Part shown: positions 52,575-60,348 of the stretch, piece by piece | Layout of the letters: each line of letters begins with the position of its first letter | Numbering within the stretch: position 1 is the stretch's first letter | From: Paractinoplanes durhamensis | Lineage (GTDB): Bacteria; Actinomycetota; Actinomycetes; Mycobacteriales; Micromonosporaceae | Direction: 5' to 3' | Length of the DNA: 64,000 nucleotides | Assembly (NCBI RefSeq): GCF_016862175.1 | Contig: NZ_BOML01000022.1 | Coordinates: 124,001-188,000 of the forward strand | Notes under the pieces: model-generated | What the model was told of the DNA's origin: nothing | Databases searched by the model: none | Seen by the model: the letters and a program-made list of their open reading frames with translations, nothing else | Position numbers and translations under genes: made by a program

Positions 52575-52883
52575 ATGAGACCGTCCGCCCGGGAAGAGCT
52601 GACCATCTCCGAGGCCATCGACTCGCTGCGGTCGCAACTGCTCGACGCGTCGGCCTGGGGGGAGGGCGAGCAACTCACGTTTTCCCTGGACTCGGTCGAG
52701 ATCGACCTTCAACTGACGGTCAGCCTGGCGCACAAGGGCGAGGCCAAGGTCGGTCTCTGGACGGTGGTGACGGCCGGCGGCGACATCACCCACACCCAGG
52801 GCCGGACCCACACCGTCCGTCTCAAGCTGACCCCTCAGGACAGTAGGAAAAAAGGGCGAATTCAACTCAGCGACGAGGACTGA
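52575..52883 (+). CDS. Trypsin-co-occurring (Trypco2-like) domain protein
   Basis: A 102-residue stand-alone protein from ATG 52575, with GGGGAG seven bases upstream. It reads TISEAIDSLRSQLLDA, then strands DSVEIDLQLTVSLA and KVGLWTVVTAGGDITH, matching my knowledge of Trypco2 domains, which occur fused or adjacent to trypsin-like proteases in bacterial conflict systems. It is divergent from exactly such a protease gene. It probably recognises a cue or holds the protease inactive; the mechanism is not established. The last codons overlap a hairpin serving the convergent gene. Confidence 0.78.
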   Translation: MRPSAREELTISEAIDSLRSQLLDASAWGEGEQLTFSLDSVEIDLQLTVSLAHKGEAKVGLWTVVTAGGDITHTQGRTHTVRLKLTPQDSRKKGRIQLSDED

Positions 52884-52889
52884 ATTCGC
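52846..52889 (-). terminator. Intrinsic terminator of the DUF3152 gene, inside the 3' end of the Trypco2-like gene
   Basis: A perfect 9-bp stem (GCGAATTCA / TGAATTCGC, 52856-52864 and 52881-52889) with a 16-nt loop. On the minus strand it is followed by a T6 run (complement of A at 52848-52853). That is a true rho-independent form, rare in this GC range, and it lies within the coding end of the convergent gene. Confidence 0.75.
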
Positions 52890-52896
52890 GCATTGA

Positions 52897-53649
52897 TCAA
52901 GAACGGCCGCGATCGCGTGGCGGCACCGGATCGTCGTAGGCGCCGATCCGGCCGCGGTGGCGTTCGCCGTCGAGGATCGGCCAGGGGTTGGCCGTGCAGC
53001 CGTGCAGGCCGAGGGTCTGCTGCTGCATGACCGGGGCCGGCTCGCCCTTTCCCGGGCAGAGTTCGTGGGCCTGGCCCAGGCGGTGCCCGACCTCGTGGTT
53101 GATCACGTATCGGCGATAGACGTCGAGGCTCGCGCCGTAGCCGGGCACCCCCTTGACCCATCGGGCCACGTTGACCACCACCTCGTCGTGGCTGCGGCAC
53201 GAGGTGTAGCCGTCGGCGGCGCCGTCGCAGAGGCTGTCCCGGGTCTTCGGGGTGACCAGCCGGACCGTGAAGTCGGCGTCGCCGGCCGGGCCGACGCGTT
53301 GCAGGCGCCAGTCGCCGCTGCCGGTCCAGCTGCGCGGATCCCGCAGGGTGGCGGTGACCGTGGCGGCGAACTCGGCGGCGGTCAGGCCGTGGATGTCGCG
53401 TTCCACCGCGACCCGGTAGCGCAGGAGGGTGCCCTTCGTCCCGGCCGGGGCGGCGGCCTCACCGGCGGCGACCGCATACTTCCGGCCGCCGCCGGCCGGG
53501 TAGGTGATCTCCGGTTTCGCGGCCGCGGAAGGAGACGCGGACGGCGATGCGGAAACCGGCGGCGGGGAGCTCCCCGGTTCCGCGCGGACCGCCGTGCCGC
53601 AGCCGGCCATCAGCAGGATCGCAGCGCTCAGGATCGCGGGTGATCTCAT
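52897..53649 (-). CDS. DUF3152-type lipoprotein with metzincin-like motif
   Basis: A 250-residue protein. The lipobox LMAGC gives Cys17 as the acylated residue, followed by a Ser/Pro/Ala-rich linker. The domain (about 50-245) contains HEVGHRLGQAH, an HExxHxxxxxH zinc motif, then ELCPGKG, with four or more cysteines. DUF3152 is a common actinobacterial secreted family thought to be metalloprotease-like; substrates are unknown to me. The convergent terminator lies just past the stop. Confidence 0.85.
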   Translation of the reverse strand: MRSPAILSAAILLMAGCGTAVRAEPGSSPPPVSASPSASPSAAAKPEITYPAGGGRKYAVAAGEAAAPAGTKGTLLRYRVAVERDIHGLTAAEFAATVTATLRDPRSWTGSGDWRLQRVGPAGDADFTVRLVTPKTRDSLCDGAADGYTSCRSHDEVVVNVARWVKGVPGYGASLDVYRRYVINHEVGHRLGQAHELCPGKGEPAPVMQQQTLGLHGCTANPWPILDGERHRGRIGAYDDPVPPRDRGRS

Positions 53650-53684
53650 TCCCCCATGACGACTGAGCGCCGGTCAGGGTTGCA

Positions 53685-53903
53685 TCACCGGCGGGTGCGG
53701 ACGGCGGCCACCACCACGGTGAGCAGGGCCGCGGCCACCACGAGGGCCACCCACCACCCGAGGTGGGCGCCGGTGGCGGCGCCGTTGTGGACACCGGGGT
53801 GCGGCGTGGTCCGGGCCGGGTCGAGGGTGATCCCGGCGCGGCCGTGCCCGAACGCGGGGGAGGGGCCGAAGCCGCCCGGCCCCGGTGTGCTGCGAATGGC
53901 CAT
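53685..53903 (-). CDS. Small membrane protein
   Basis: A 72-residue protein from ATG 53903 with a strong ribosome site (GGAGGT, seven bases). A Gly/Pro/His-rich first half is followed by one membrane helix (WWVALVVAAALLTVVVAAV) and a basic end. No family. It lies 35 bp upstream of the DUF3152 gene and is probably in its operon. Confidence 0.65.
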   Translation of the reverse strand: MAIRSTPGPGGFGPSPAFGHGRAGITLDPARTTPHPGVHNGAATGAHLGWWVALVVAAALLTVVVAAVRTRR

Positions 53904-54003
53904 GCGAACACCTCCGGAGGATCGACGGTAGTCGCCGTGTAAGAAATCGGCTCGCCCGCGCACTCCCTGGTGACCGATCACCTTCCCTAAGGACGGCCCA
54001 TCA

Positions 54004-54567
54004 GTGGCAGAACCTGAAACCGCGCAGGAGTTCACCGCGCTCTATGCCGACAACCACCGACGCGTGTACGCCTACGCCGTCGCCCGCGCCGGCCGGTCAC
54101 TCGCCGACGAGGTGGTGGCCGAGACGTTCCTGGTCGCCTGGCGGCGGTTCGCGCAGATGCCGCGCGGAGCGGCCCTGCCGTGGCTGCTCGGCGTCGCCCG
54201 CAACGTGCTCCGCGAGCGATATCGCGCCGAGGAGCGGCAACGCGCCGTCGCCGCCGAGATGCTGGCGTGGGTCGCCGACGCGCCCGACGTCGCGGACGGC
54301 GTCGCCGAACGATCGGCGCTGCTGGCCGCGCTGGCCGGCCTGTCCGAGAACGACCGGGAAGTGCTGACCCTGACCGCCTGGGACGGGCTGTCGGCCCGGG
54401 CCGCGGCCCGGGTCGTGAACTGTTCCGCCCCGGCGTTCCTGGTCCGCCTGCACCGGGCCCGCAACCGCCTCATCCGCGCCGTCGAGGCCGCCTCGGAATC
54501 CGCGGCCACCCCGGAATCCGCGACCGCCTACCCCCTTACCGTCGTCACCCAGGAGTCGAACCGATGA
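54004..54567 (+). CDS. ECF-type RNA polymerase sigma factor
   Basis: A 187-residue protein from GTG 54004. Region 2 (about 10-75: FTALYADNHRRVYAYA, DEVVAETFLVAWRR) and region 4 (about 105-160: AGLSENDREVLTLTAWDGLS, then the HTH ARAAARVVNCSAPAFLVRLHRAR) are both complete. The Ser/Ala/Thr-rich tail is short. The stop overlaps the next start by 4 nt (ATGA). The next gene has a membrane helix and likely serves as its membrane-bound partner. Confidence 0.93.
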   Translation: MAEPETAQEFTALYADNHRRVYAYAVARAGRSLADEVVAETFLVAWRRFAQMPRGAALPWLLGVARNVLRERYRAEERQRAVAAEMLAWVADAPDVADGVAERSALLAALAGLSENDREVLTLTAWDGLSARAAARVVNCSAPAFLVRLHRARNRLIRAVEAASESAATPESATAYPLTVVTQESNR

Positions 54568-55682
54568 AGAACCACATGAAGTCCCTCGCCGACGCGCGCC
54601 CGGCCCGGCTGGACCCGCCGGGAACGCCGCCACTGACCTTCGCCTTGACCGAAATGCCGGAAAAGTCGCGGCGCTTCCGGGCTGCTGCTTTGATCCCGGC
54701 CGGCGGACTCGCCGCTGCGGCGGCTGCCACGGTTGCTGTGCTGGTGATCGGCTCGGGGGAGGCGCCCAGCGGGCCGACGCCGTCCGCTGCGCCGCTGACC
54801 GCCTCCCAGATCCTGCTGACCGCGGCGGAGCACAGCAGCCAGGACCATCCCGGCACCGGGAAGTACCTGCTGTTCCGGACCGAGAGCGGCACGGTGATGA
54901 CGGTCGGCTCCGGCTCCTCGACCTACCAGATGACCGACCGGACGTCGAACGAGACCTGGTTGTCCCGCGCGGGGACGGAACCCACCCGGGTGATCTCGCA
55001 GGACCTCGGCATGACGCCGACCACCCCGGCCGACGCCGCCGCCTACCAGGCCGCCGGGTCGCCCGCACAGGTGCTGGTCGGCAAGCCGCTGCCGACCGGG
55101 AAACTCGGCCCCGGCACGCCGGCCGGCGTCGCCGGCGGCGCGCGACGCACCTCCACGACCGACGGCGCGAACATCTACGCCCTCGGCGCCACGAGCATTT
55201 CCGTACGGGATCTGGAAAAGCTCCCGGCCGACCCGGCGGCCCTGCGCACCGCGTTGCTGAAGAATTTCGACGGCGGTGGCAGTGACCTGCCCACCGATCG
55301 GGAGCAGTGGCTGCTGGGCGTGGCGTCGACGCTGATCGCCGAGATCCCGGTCAGCGGCCCGGTGCGGGCGGCGGCGTTCCGCCTGATCGCCGGCCTCGAC
55401 GGGGTGCGCCCGCTGGGCGTCGTGGCCGACCAGCACGGCCGCGAGGGGCAGGGCTTCGCCTTCACCGCGACGAACGCCTTCACCGGCTCGATCGAGCACC
55501 GCTTCGTGATCGACGCCGCGACCGGGCGCGCCCTCGGCGAGGAGAGCCGGGTGCTGCAGCCGGGAGGCACGACCGCCCACTTCGGACCGGGCAGTCTCCT
55601 CGGCTACACCGTAGTCCTGGAGCAGAGGGTCACCGACCAGCGCACGATGGATCCATGGGGACAGGTGCGCAGAGCAGGGTGA
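54564..55682 (+). CDS. CU044_5270-type membrane protein, likely sigma-factor partner
   Basis: A 372-residue protein: a short cytosolic N-terminus, one membrane helix (about 40-63) and a large exported domain. This layout, and its place directly after an ECF sigma gene with a 4-nt overlap, match the CU044_5270 family in actinobacteria. No zinc-binding anti-sigma motif is visible in the 38-residue cytosolic part, so anti-sigma function is likely but not shown. Confidence 0.82.
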   Translation: MKNHMKSLADARPARLDPPGTPPLTFALTEMPEKSRRFRAAALIPAGGLAAAAAATVAVLVIGSGEAPSGPTPSAAPLTASQILLTAAEHSSQDHPGTGKYLLFRTESGTVMTVGSGSSTYQMTDRTSNETWLSRAGTEPTRVISQDLGMTPTTPADAAAYQAAGSPAQVLVGKPLPTGKLGPGTPAGVAGGARRTSTTDGANIYALGATSISVRDLEKLPADPAALRTALLKNFDGGGSDLPTDREQWLLGVASTLIAEIPVSGPVRAAAFRLIAGLDGVRPLGVVADQHGREGQGFAFTATNAFTGSIEHRFVIDAATGRALGEESRVLQPGGTTAHFGPGSLLGYTVVLEQRVTDQRTMDPWGQVRRAG

Positions 55683-55879
55683 TCGCGGACTTCGGGCGCC
55701 CGATGCCGGCCCTCACCGAGGTGATGGCCGGCATCGGTCCGCGTCTGCTGCGCCGCCAGGGGCGGTCCGGTCCGGCCCGGGTGGTCGGTTTCGCTACCGG
55801 GCCGCTGAACGCGATGACCCGGCTCGGCGAGCGTCGCCTGATGCCGCCGGCCGATCCGAAGCGGCGCCGCCGGGGGTGA
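55679..55879 (+). CDS. Small basic protein coupled to the sigma operon
   Basis: A 66-residue ORF from GTG 55679, which overlaps the previous stop by 4 nt (GTGA), the same coupling as the preceding gene pair. Third-position GC is about 85-90%, like real genes here. It is basic with a KRRRRG end. Its last 86 bp overlap the convergent flavin reductase. No family recognised; the coupling and codon use are the only support. Confidence 0.5.
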   Translation: MIADFGRPMPALTEVMAGIGPRLLRRQGRSGPARVVGFATGPLNAMTRLGERRLMPPADPKRRRRG

Positions 55880-56354
55880 GCGGGGCCACCGCCCGGAATT
55901 CCGAGTCGTGCCAGATCAGCGGCGCGCGGGTCGGGTCGGCCGCCATCGACAGGACCCGGAGCAGCACGATCAGGTGGTCGCCGCCCGGGACCACGGTCTC
56001 GGTGCGGCATTCGAACCGGGCCGCGGCGCCGTCGAGCAGCAGCGCGCCGCGGCTGGTCTGGTCGAACGTCGCGCCGGCGAACCGGTCCCGGCTGCGGCTG
56101 GCCAGCTGCCGGCCGAGCCAGGCGTGCTCCTCGGTGAGCACGCTGACGCCGATGGTGTCGGCGGTGCTCAGCACCGGCCAGGTGCGCGACGCCGCGTCGA
56201 TGCACAGCGCGAGCAGCGGCGGGTCGAGCGACACCGATACGAACGCGCTGACCGCGAGCCCGACCGGCGCGCCGTCGATCTGCGCGGCCACCGCCATCAC
56301 GCCGCGCGGGTAGAGGGTGAAGGCCCGGCGGAGTTCGGCGAGGTCGTCAGTCAC
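55794..56354 (-). CDS. Flavin reductase-domain protein (HpaC-like)
   Basis: A 186-residue FMN-binding split-barrel protein from GTG 56354: FTLYPRGVMAVAAQIDGAPV, SAFVSVSLDPPLLALCID, then DHLIVLLRVLSMA and LIWHDSEFRAV. It reduces flavin with NAD(P)H for a partner monooxygenase, or binds flavin. No monooxygenase is in view. The last 25 residues are low-complexity and overlap the convergent small ORF. It overlaps the upstream Ohr gene by 8 nt and is last in the redox operon. Confidence 0.88.
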   Translation of the reverse strand: MTDDLAELRRAFTLYPRGVMAVAAQIDGAPVGLAVSAFVSVSLDPPLLALCIDAASRTWPVLSTADTIGVSVLTEEHAWLGRQLASRSRDRFAGATFDQTSRGALLLDGAAARFECRTETVVPGGDHLIVLLRVLSMAADPTRAPLIWHDSEFRAVAPLTPGGAASDRPAASGDARRAGSSRSAAR

Positions 56355-56781
56355 GGGGACCCGCCACCCATCGGCCGTTGGCGGTGATCGCCACGTCGAC
56401 GTTGCCGCGCAGGGCGTTCGAGTAGGGGCAGACCCGGTCGGCCTCGATGGCCAGCTCGACGGCCCGGTCGGGGTCGGTCACCCCGGGGATGGTCACCGCC
56501 AGGGTGGCGCCGATCCGGAAGCTGCCGTCGTCGACCGAGGACAGCGAGACGGTCGAGTCGACGCTGGTCTCGCCGAGGTCGACCCGGGCGCGCCGGGCCA
56601 CGGTGGCCAGGGCCCCTTCGAAGCAGGCGGCGTAGGCGACCGCGAACAGCTGCTCGGGGTTGGTGCCGGGGCCGCCGGTGGCCGGCCGGGAGAGGTCGAC
56701 GTCGAGGTGGCCGTCGTCGCTGCGGCCGTGGCCGTTGCGCCCGCCGGCGACGTGGGCTTTTGCGGTGTAGATGTGTGACAC
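56347..56781 (-). CDS. ohr: Organic hydroperoxide resistance protein (Ohr)
   Basis: A 144-residue OsmC-fold peroxidase from GTG 56781 with AGGAG upstream. The two redox cysteines are in place: YAACFEGAL and RVCPYSNAL. The N-terminal motif YTAKAHVAGGRNG and TNPEQLFAVAY are diagnostic of Ohr. It reduces organic and lipid peroxides using lipoyl or thiol partners. Ohr is usually controlled by OhrR; here it is embedded in a catabolic operon, suggesting protection from peroxides made by the flavoenzymes. Confidence 0.93.
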   Translation of the reverse strand: MSHIYTAKAHVAGGRNGHGRSDDGHLDVDLSRPATGGPGTNPEQLFAVAYAACFEGALATVARRARVDLGETSVDSTVSLSSVDDGSFRIGATLAVTIPGVTDPDRAVELAIEADRVCPYSNALRGNVDVAITANGRWVAGPRD

Positions 56782-56789
56782 AACGACTC

Positions 56790-58229
56790 CTAGAAGGGGT
56801 AGCGGGCGATCTCGGCCTGGCTGGTGAGCCACTGCTGCTCGGTGAACGCCTCGGCGTTGTAGCGGGTGGAACCGACCCGGCTGCCGTTGCCGGAGGCGCG
56901 GACGCCGCCGAACGGCTGCAGCACGTCGTCGACCAGGGTCTGGTCGTTGACGTGCACGTTCCCGCTGACGATGCGGTCGGCGAAGGCGAGCCCGCGGCCG
57001 ACGTCGGCGGTCAGCACCCCGGCCGACAGGCCGTACTCGGTGCCGTTGGCGAGCTCGACGGCCTCGTCGAAGTCGGCGAACGTGGTGATCGGCGCGACCG
57101 GCCCGAAGATCTCCAGGTCGTAGGCGCTCATCCCGGGGCGTACGCCGGTGAGCACGGTCGGGGCGTAGAACAGTCCGTCGTAGGTGCCGCCGGTGACCAC
57201 CGAAGCGCCCGCGCCCCGGGTGTCGGTGACGATCTTGTGGACGGCGTCGCGCTGCCGGGCGTCGATGATCGGCCCGATCGCCACGCCCGGTTCCAGGGCC
57301 GCGGCGCGGGCGGCGAGCCGGGTGGCGTACTCCTCGGCGATCGACTCGTGCACCAGGTGCCGGCTCGACGACATGCAGATCTGCCCGGCGTGCAGGAACG
57401 AGCCCCAGGCGCCGGCGCTGGTCGCGGCGTCCAGGTCGACGTCGTCGAACACGACGAGCGCGGAGTTGCCGCCGAGCTCGAGGTGCACCCGCTTGAGGCG
57501 CTGCGCGGCCTGCACCGCGATCGCCCGGCCGGCCCGGGTGGAGCCGGTGAACGCGATGATCGGCACGTCCGGGTGGTCGACCAGCGCGGCCCCGAGGGCG
57601 CCGTCGCCGGGCAGCACGGCGAGGGCGTCGGCCGGGAGTCCGGCCTGGAAGAGCGCCTCGGCGATGATCGTGCCGCCGCTGACCGCGGTGCGCGGGTCCG
57701 GCTTGACCACGACGCTGTTGCCGACGGCCAGGGCCGGCGCGACGCTGCGCAGGGCGAGGAACAGCGGCGAGTTGAACGGCGCGATGACGCCGACGACCCC
57801 GGCCGGGAGGCGGCGGGAGATGCTGAGCCGGCCTTCCGGTGACGGGTAGGTCTCGCCGGTCGGTTCGAGCGCGAGACCGGCCGCGGTGTAGAGGGCCTGG
57901 GCGCTGATGGTCAGCTCGAACATCGCCTTGCCGACGGTGGCGCCGCCCTCGCGGACCAGCCAGTCGGCGAGTTCCGGCATGGTGGCCTCGATCAGCCGGC
58001 CGGCCTCGCGGAGGATGCCGGACCGCTCGAACGCGGGCCGCCGGGCCCAGGCGCGCTGGCCGGTGACGAGCCGGGCCACGGCCGCGGTCAGCTCCTCGGT
58101 GGACGCGGTCGCGATCTGGCCGAGCACGGCGCCGGTGGCCGGTTCGGTGATGTCCGCGGTTGTCACGGCCGGCTGGGCGGTGCCGGCGTACAGAACTGTG
58201 GGCAGCCGGTCGGGGTCGATCAGGGGCAT
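56790..58229 (-). CDS. Aldehyde dehydrogenase, benzaldehyde-type
   Basis: A 479-residue NAD(P)-dependent dehydrogenase. Glu is in HLELGGNSA and the nucleophile in GQICMSSSR. The short N-terminus, APFNSPLFLALRS and the C-terminal IHVN-like NVHVNDQTL follow the benzaldehyde/vanillin dehydrogenase branch. It would oxidise an aldehyde produced by the upstream GMC enzyme. AGAGGA precedes ATG 58229; it starts nine bases after the GMC stop. Confidence 0.92.
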   Translation of the reverse strand: MPLIDPDRLPTVLYAGTAQPAVTTADITEPATGAVLGQIATASTEELTAAVARLVTGQRAWARRPAFERSGILREAGRLIEATMPELADWLVREGGATVGKAMFELTISAQALYTAAGLALEPTGETYPSPEGRLSISRRLPAGVVGVIAPFNSPLFLALRSVAPALAVGNSVVVKPDPRTAVSGGTIIAEALFQAGLPADALAVLPGDGALGAALVDHPDVPIIAFTGSTRAGRAIAVQAAQRLKRVHLELGGNSALVVFDDVDLDAATSAGAWGSFLHAGQICMSSSRHLVHESIAEEYATRLAARAAALEPGVAIGPIIDARQRDAVHKIVTDTRGAGASVVTGGTYDGLFYAPTVLTGVRPGMSAYDLEIFGPVAPITTFADFDEAVELANGTEYGLSAGVLTADVGRGLAFADRIVSGNVHVNDQTLVDDVLQPFGGVRASGNGSRVGSTRYNAEAFTEQQWLTSQAEIARYPF

Positions 58230-58238
58230 GGCAGTCCT

Positions 58239-59651
58239 CTACTCGGGCAGGACCAGCGCGGCACCGCGCAGGCCGATCATCATCGAGGCGAGCATCGTGT
58301 TGGCGCGGGGGCTGACCGGCATGATCGAGGCGTCGGCGACCGACAGGCCGGTGACGCCGACGACGGCGAGCGCCGGGTCGACCACCGCGCCGGGGTCGGT
58401 GCCCATCCGGCAGGTGCCGACCAGATGGCCGTACGACTCGAGGTGGTCGGGCAGCCGCTCCCGGTCCCGCCACCAGGGGTTCTCCGGTTCGATCAGGACG
58501 TCGCCGAGGGCGTCGAGCGCCGCCTGCGCGTCGTCCAGCAGCAGGTCGAAGGCCTTGGCGTCCTGCGGATCGCCGAGGTGGTTGAGGTGCACCTCGGTGC
58601 TGCCGTCCGCCGCGAGCCGGACCGAGCCGCGGCTGACCGCGCGCATCAGCCCGAGCCCGAGGAAGACCTCGGCCGCGTCCTCGCCGGGCAGGTAGGGCTT
58701 CGCCTGGTGCGGGTAGAGGTGCACCTCGACCCGGTCGTCGGCGAGGATCTCGTAGCGCAGCAGCACGCCGTTGACCGGGCGCAGGCCGGGCGCGGCCGGG
58801 TCGGCCGCCCGGACCTGGAGCACGGTCCACGGGTGGTCCTGCAGGTTGGCGCCGACCCCGGGGGCGTCGTGCACGAGCGGGACGCCGGCCGCGGCCAGGT
58901 CGGCGGCCGGGCCGATGCCGGAGCGCAGCAGCAGCGCCGGGGTTTCGACCGAGCCCGCGCAGACGACGACGTGATCGGCGTCGATGACTCCGGTCGAGGT
59001 CTCCACGCCGACGCAGCGGGTGCCGTCGAACAGCAGGCGCTGCGCCGTGGTTCCGGCGCGCAGGTACTGGCGCAGGCGGGGGAGCAGGGCTTCGTGGACG
59101 CCGTAGCGCACGGCGCCGTCGATGGTGTTGGTCGGCCAGTGCCCGACGCCGAGCGCGCCCGGCGCGTTCTGGTCCTCGACCCAGGCGTGGCCCTGTTCGC
59201 CGGCCCAGTCGGCGAACGCGGTGTCGACCGGCCCGAAGCTCAGCCGGGTGATCGGGATCGGGCCGCTGTTGCCGTGCGCGGGTCGGTCGCCGAACTGCGC
59301 GTCGGTCTCGAGCGCCCGGAAATAGGGGGCGACGTCGTTCCACCGCCAGCCCTCGATGCCCCACTCGTCGAAGCACCAGGGCTGGCCGCGCAGCGCCGCC
59401 GCCGAGTTCGTCGACGTGCAGCCGCCGGTGACCCGGCCGCGCAGCAGCGGCCGGCCGGTGTCGGCGTCGACGTGTCCCCAGTCGACGTCGGCCGGGGTGG
59501 CCAGGTCGCGGCGCATCCAGTCCGGCGGGGGAGTGCCGGGGTCGTCGCCCGCTTCGAGCAGGATCACGTCGGCGTCACCGCGGGCGACGAGGCCGTCCGC
59601 GCAGAACAGGCCGGCCGCGCCGCTGCCGATCACCACGATCGTCTTACGCAA
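58239..59651 (-). CDS. GMC-family flavin alcohol oxidoreductase
   Basis: About 470 residues. The dinucleotide fold reads VVIGSGAAG at the N-terminus; GGCTSTNSAAALRG is the second GMC signature; the C-terminal GTCRMGTDP and VSPRANTMLASMMIG contain the catalytic His/Asn region, although the usual His-Pro is not obvious. It oxidises an alcohol to an aldehyde, with FAD passing electrons to O2 or a carrier. TTG 59651 gives the family N-terminus; ATG 59666 is also possible. Length near 470 is similar to MftG-type GMC enzymes, a weak hint of mycofactocin use. Confidence 0.88.
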   Translation of the reverse strand: MRKTIVVIGSGAAGLFCADGLVARGDADVILLEAGDDPGTPPPDWMRRDLATPADVDWGHVDADTGRPLLRGRVTGGCTSTNSAAALRGQPWCFDEWGIEGWRWNDVAPYFRALETDAQFGDRPAHGNSGPIPITRLSFGPVDTAFADWAGEQGHAWVEDQNAPGALGVGHWPTNTIDGAVRYGVHEALLPRLRQYLRAGTTAQRLLFDGTRCVGVETSTGVIDADHVVVCAGSVETPALLLRSGIGPAADLAAAGVPLVHDAPGVGANLQDHPWTVLQVRAADPAAPGLRPVNGVLLRYEILADDRVEVHLYPHQAKPYLPGEDAAEVFLGLGLMRAVSRGSVRLAADGSTEVHLNHLGDPQDAKAFDLLLDDAQAALDALGDVLIEPENPWWRDRERLPDHLESYGHLVGTCRMGTDPGAVVDPALAVVGVTGLSVADASIMPVSPRANTMLASMMIGLRGAALVLPE

Positions 59652-60348
59652 GGCTCTCACCACCATCGAGGACGAGGATCTGGCCGGTGGTCGACGCCGC
59701 CGCCGGGGAGGCCAGGTAGGCCACGGCCGCGGCGACGTGCGCGGCGGCGATCGGGGCGCCGAGCGGGATCGCGGCCATCTTCCGGTCGACGTAGCCGGGG
59801 TCGGCGAGGACGTCGGCGGTCATCGCGCTGGGCACGACGGTCGGCGCGACGGCGTTGACCCGGATCCCGTCGGCCGCCCATTCGAGGGCGAGCAGCCTGG
59901 TCAGGTGACTGAGTCCGGCCTTGCTCACGCCGTACGCCAAGGAATTCTTTGCCGCCAGAAAAGCGTGCGTGGAGGAGATCGAGACGATCGCGCCGCCGTT
60001 CGCGGCGAGCGCGGGGTGGGCGGCTTTCGCCATCCGGTAGGCGCCGGTGAGGTTGACGTCGAGCACGTGCTGGAAGGTGGCGACGTCGGTCTCCAGGGCG
60101 GTGCGGCGCACCATGATGCCGGCCGCGTTGACCAGCAGCGACAGCCCGTCGACCGCGGCGACCACGGCAGCGCAGGAGGCCTCGTCGGTCACGTCGAGCC
60201 GGTGGATGGTGGTGCGCTCGTTCGCCGGCGGGGCAAGGGCGGCGACGTCGGTGTCGGCCAGCGCGAGCCGCATCCCGGTGGCGCCGAGCGCGGCCGCGAT
60301 GGCCTGCCCGATCGCCCCGGCGGCGCCGGTGATCAGGGCGGTCGTCAT
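59644..60348 (-). CDS. Short-chain dehydrogenase/reductase
   Basis: A 234-residue Rossmann enzyme. TGAAGAIG is the NAD(P) loop; NAAG, then SISSTHAF and YGVSK give the Ser-Tyr-Lys triad. ATG 60348 overlaps the upstream FadH stop by 4 nt, and its stop overlaps the GMC gene. It oxidises or reduces a hydroxyl or keto group in the same pathway. Confidence 0.93.
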   Translation of the reverse strand: MTTALITGAAGAIGQAIAAALGATGMRLALADTDVAALAPPANERTTIHRLDVTDEASCAAVVAAVDGLSLLVNAAGIMVRRTALETDVATFQHVLDVNLTGAYRMAKAAHPALAANGGAIVSISSTHAFLAAKNSLAYGVSKAGLSHLTRLLALEWAADGIRVNAVAPTVVPSAMTADVLADPGYVDRKMAAIPLGAPIAAAHVAAAVAYLASPAAASTTGQILVLDGGESLA

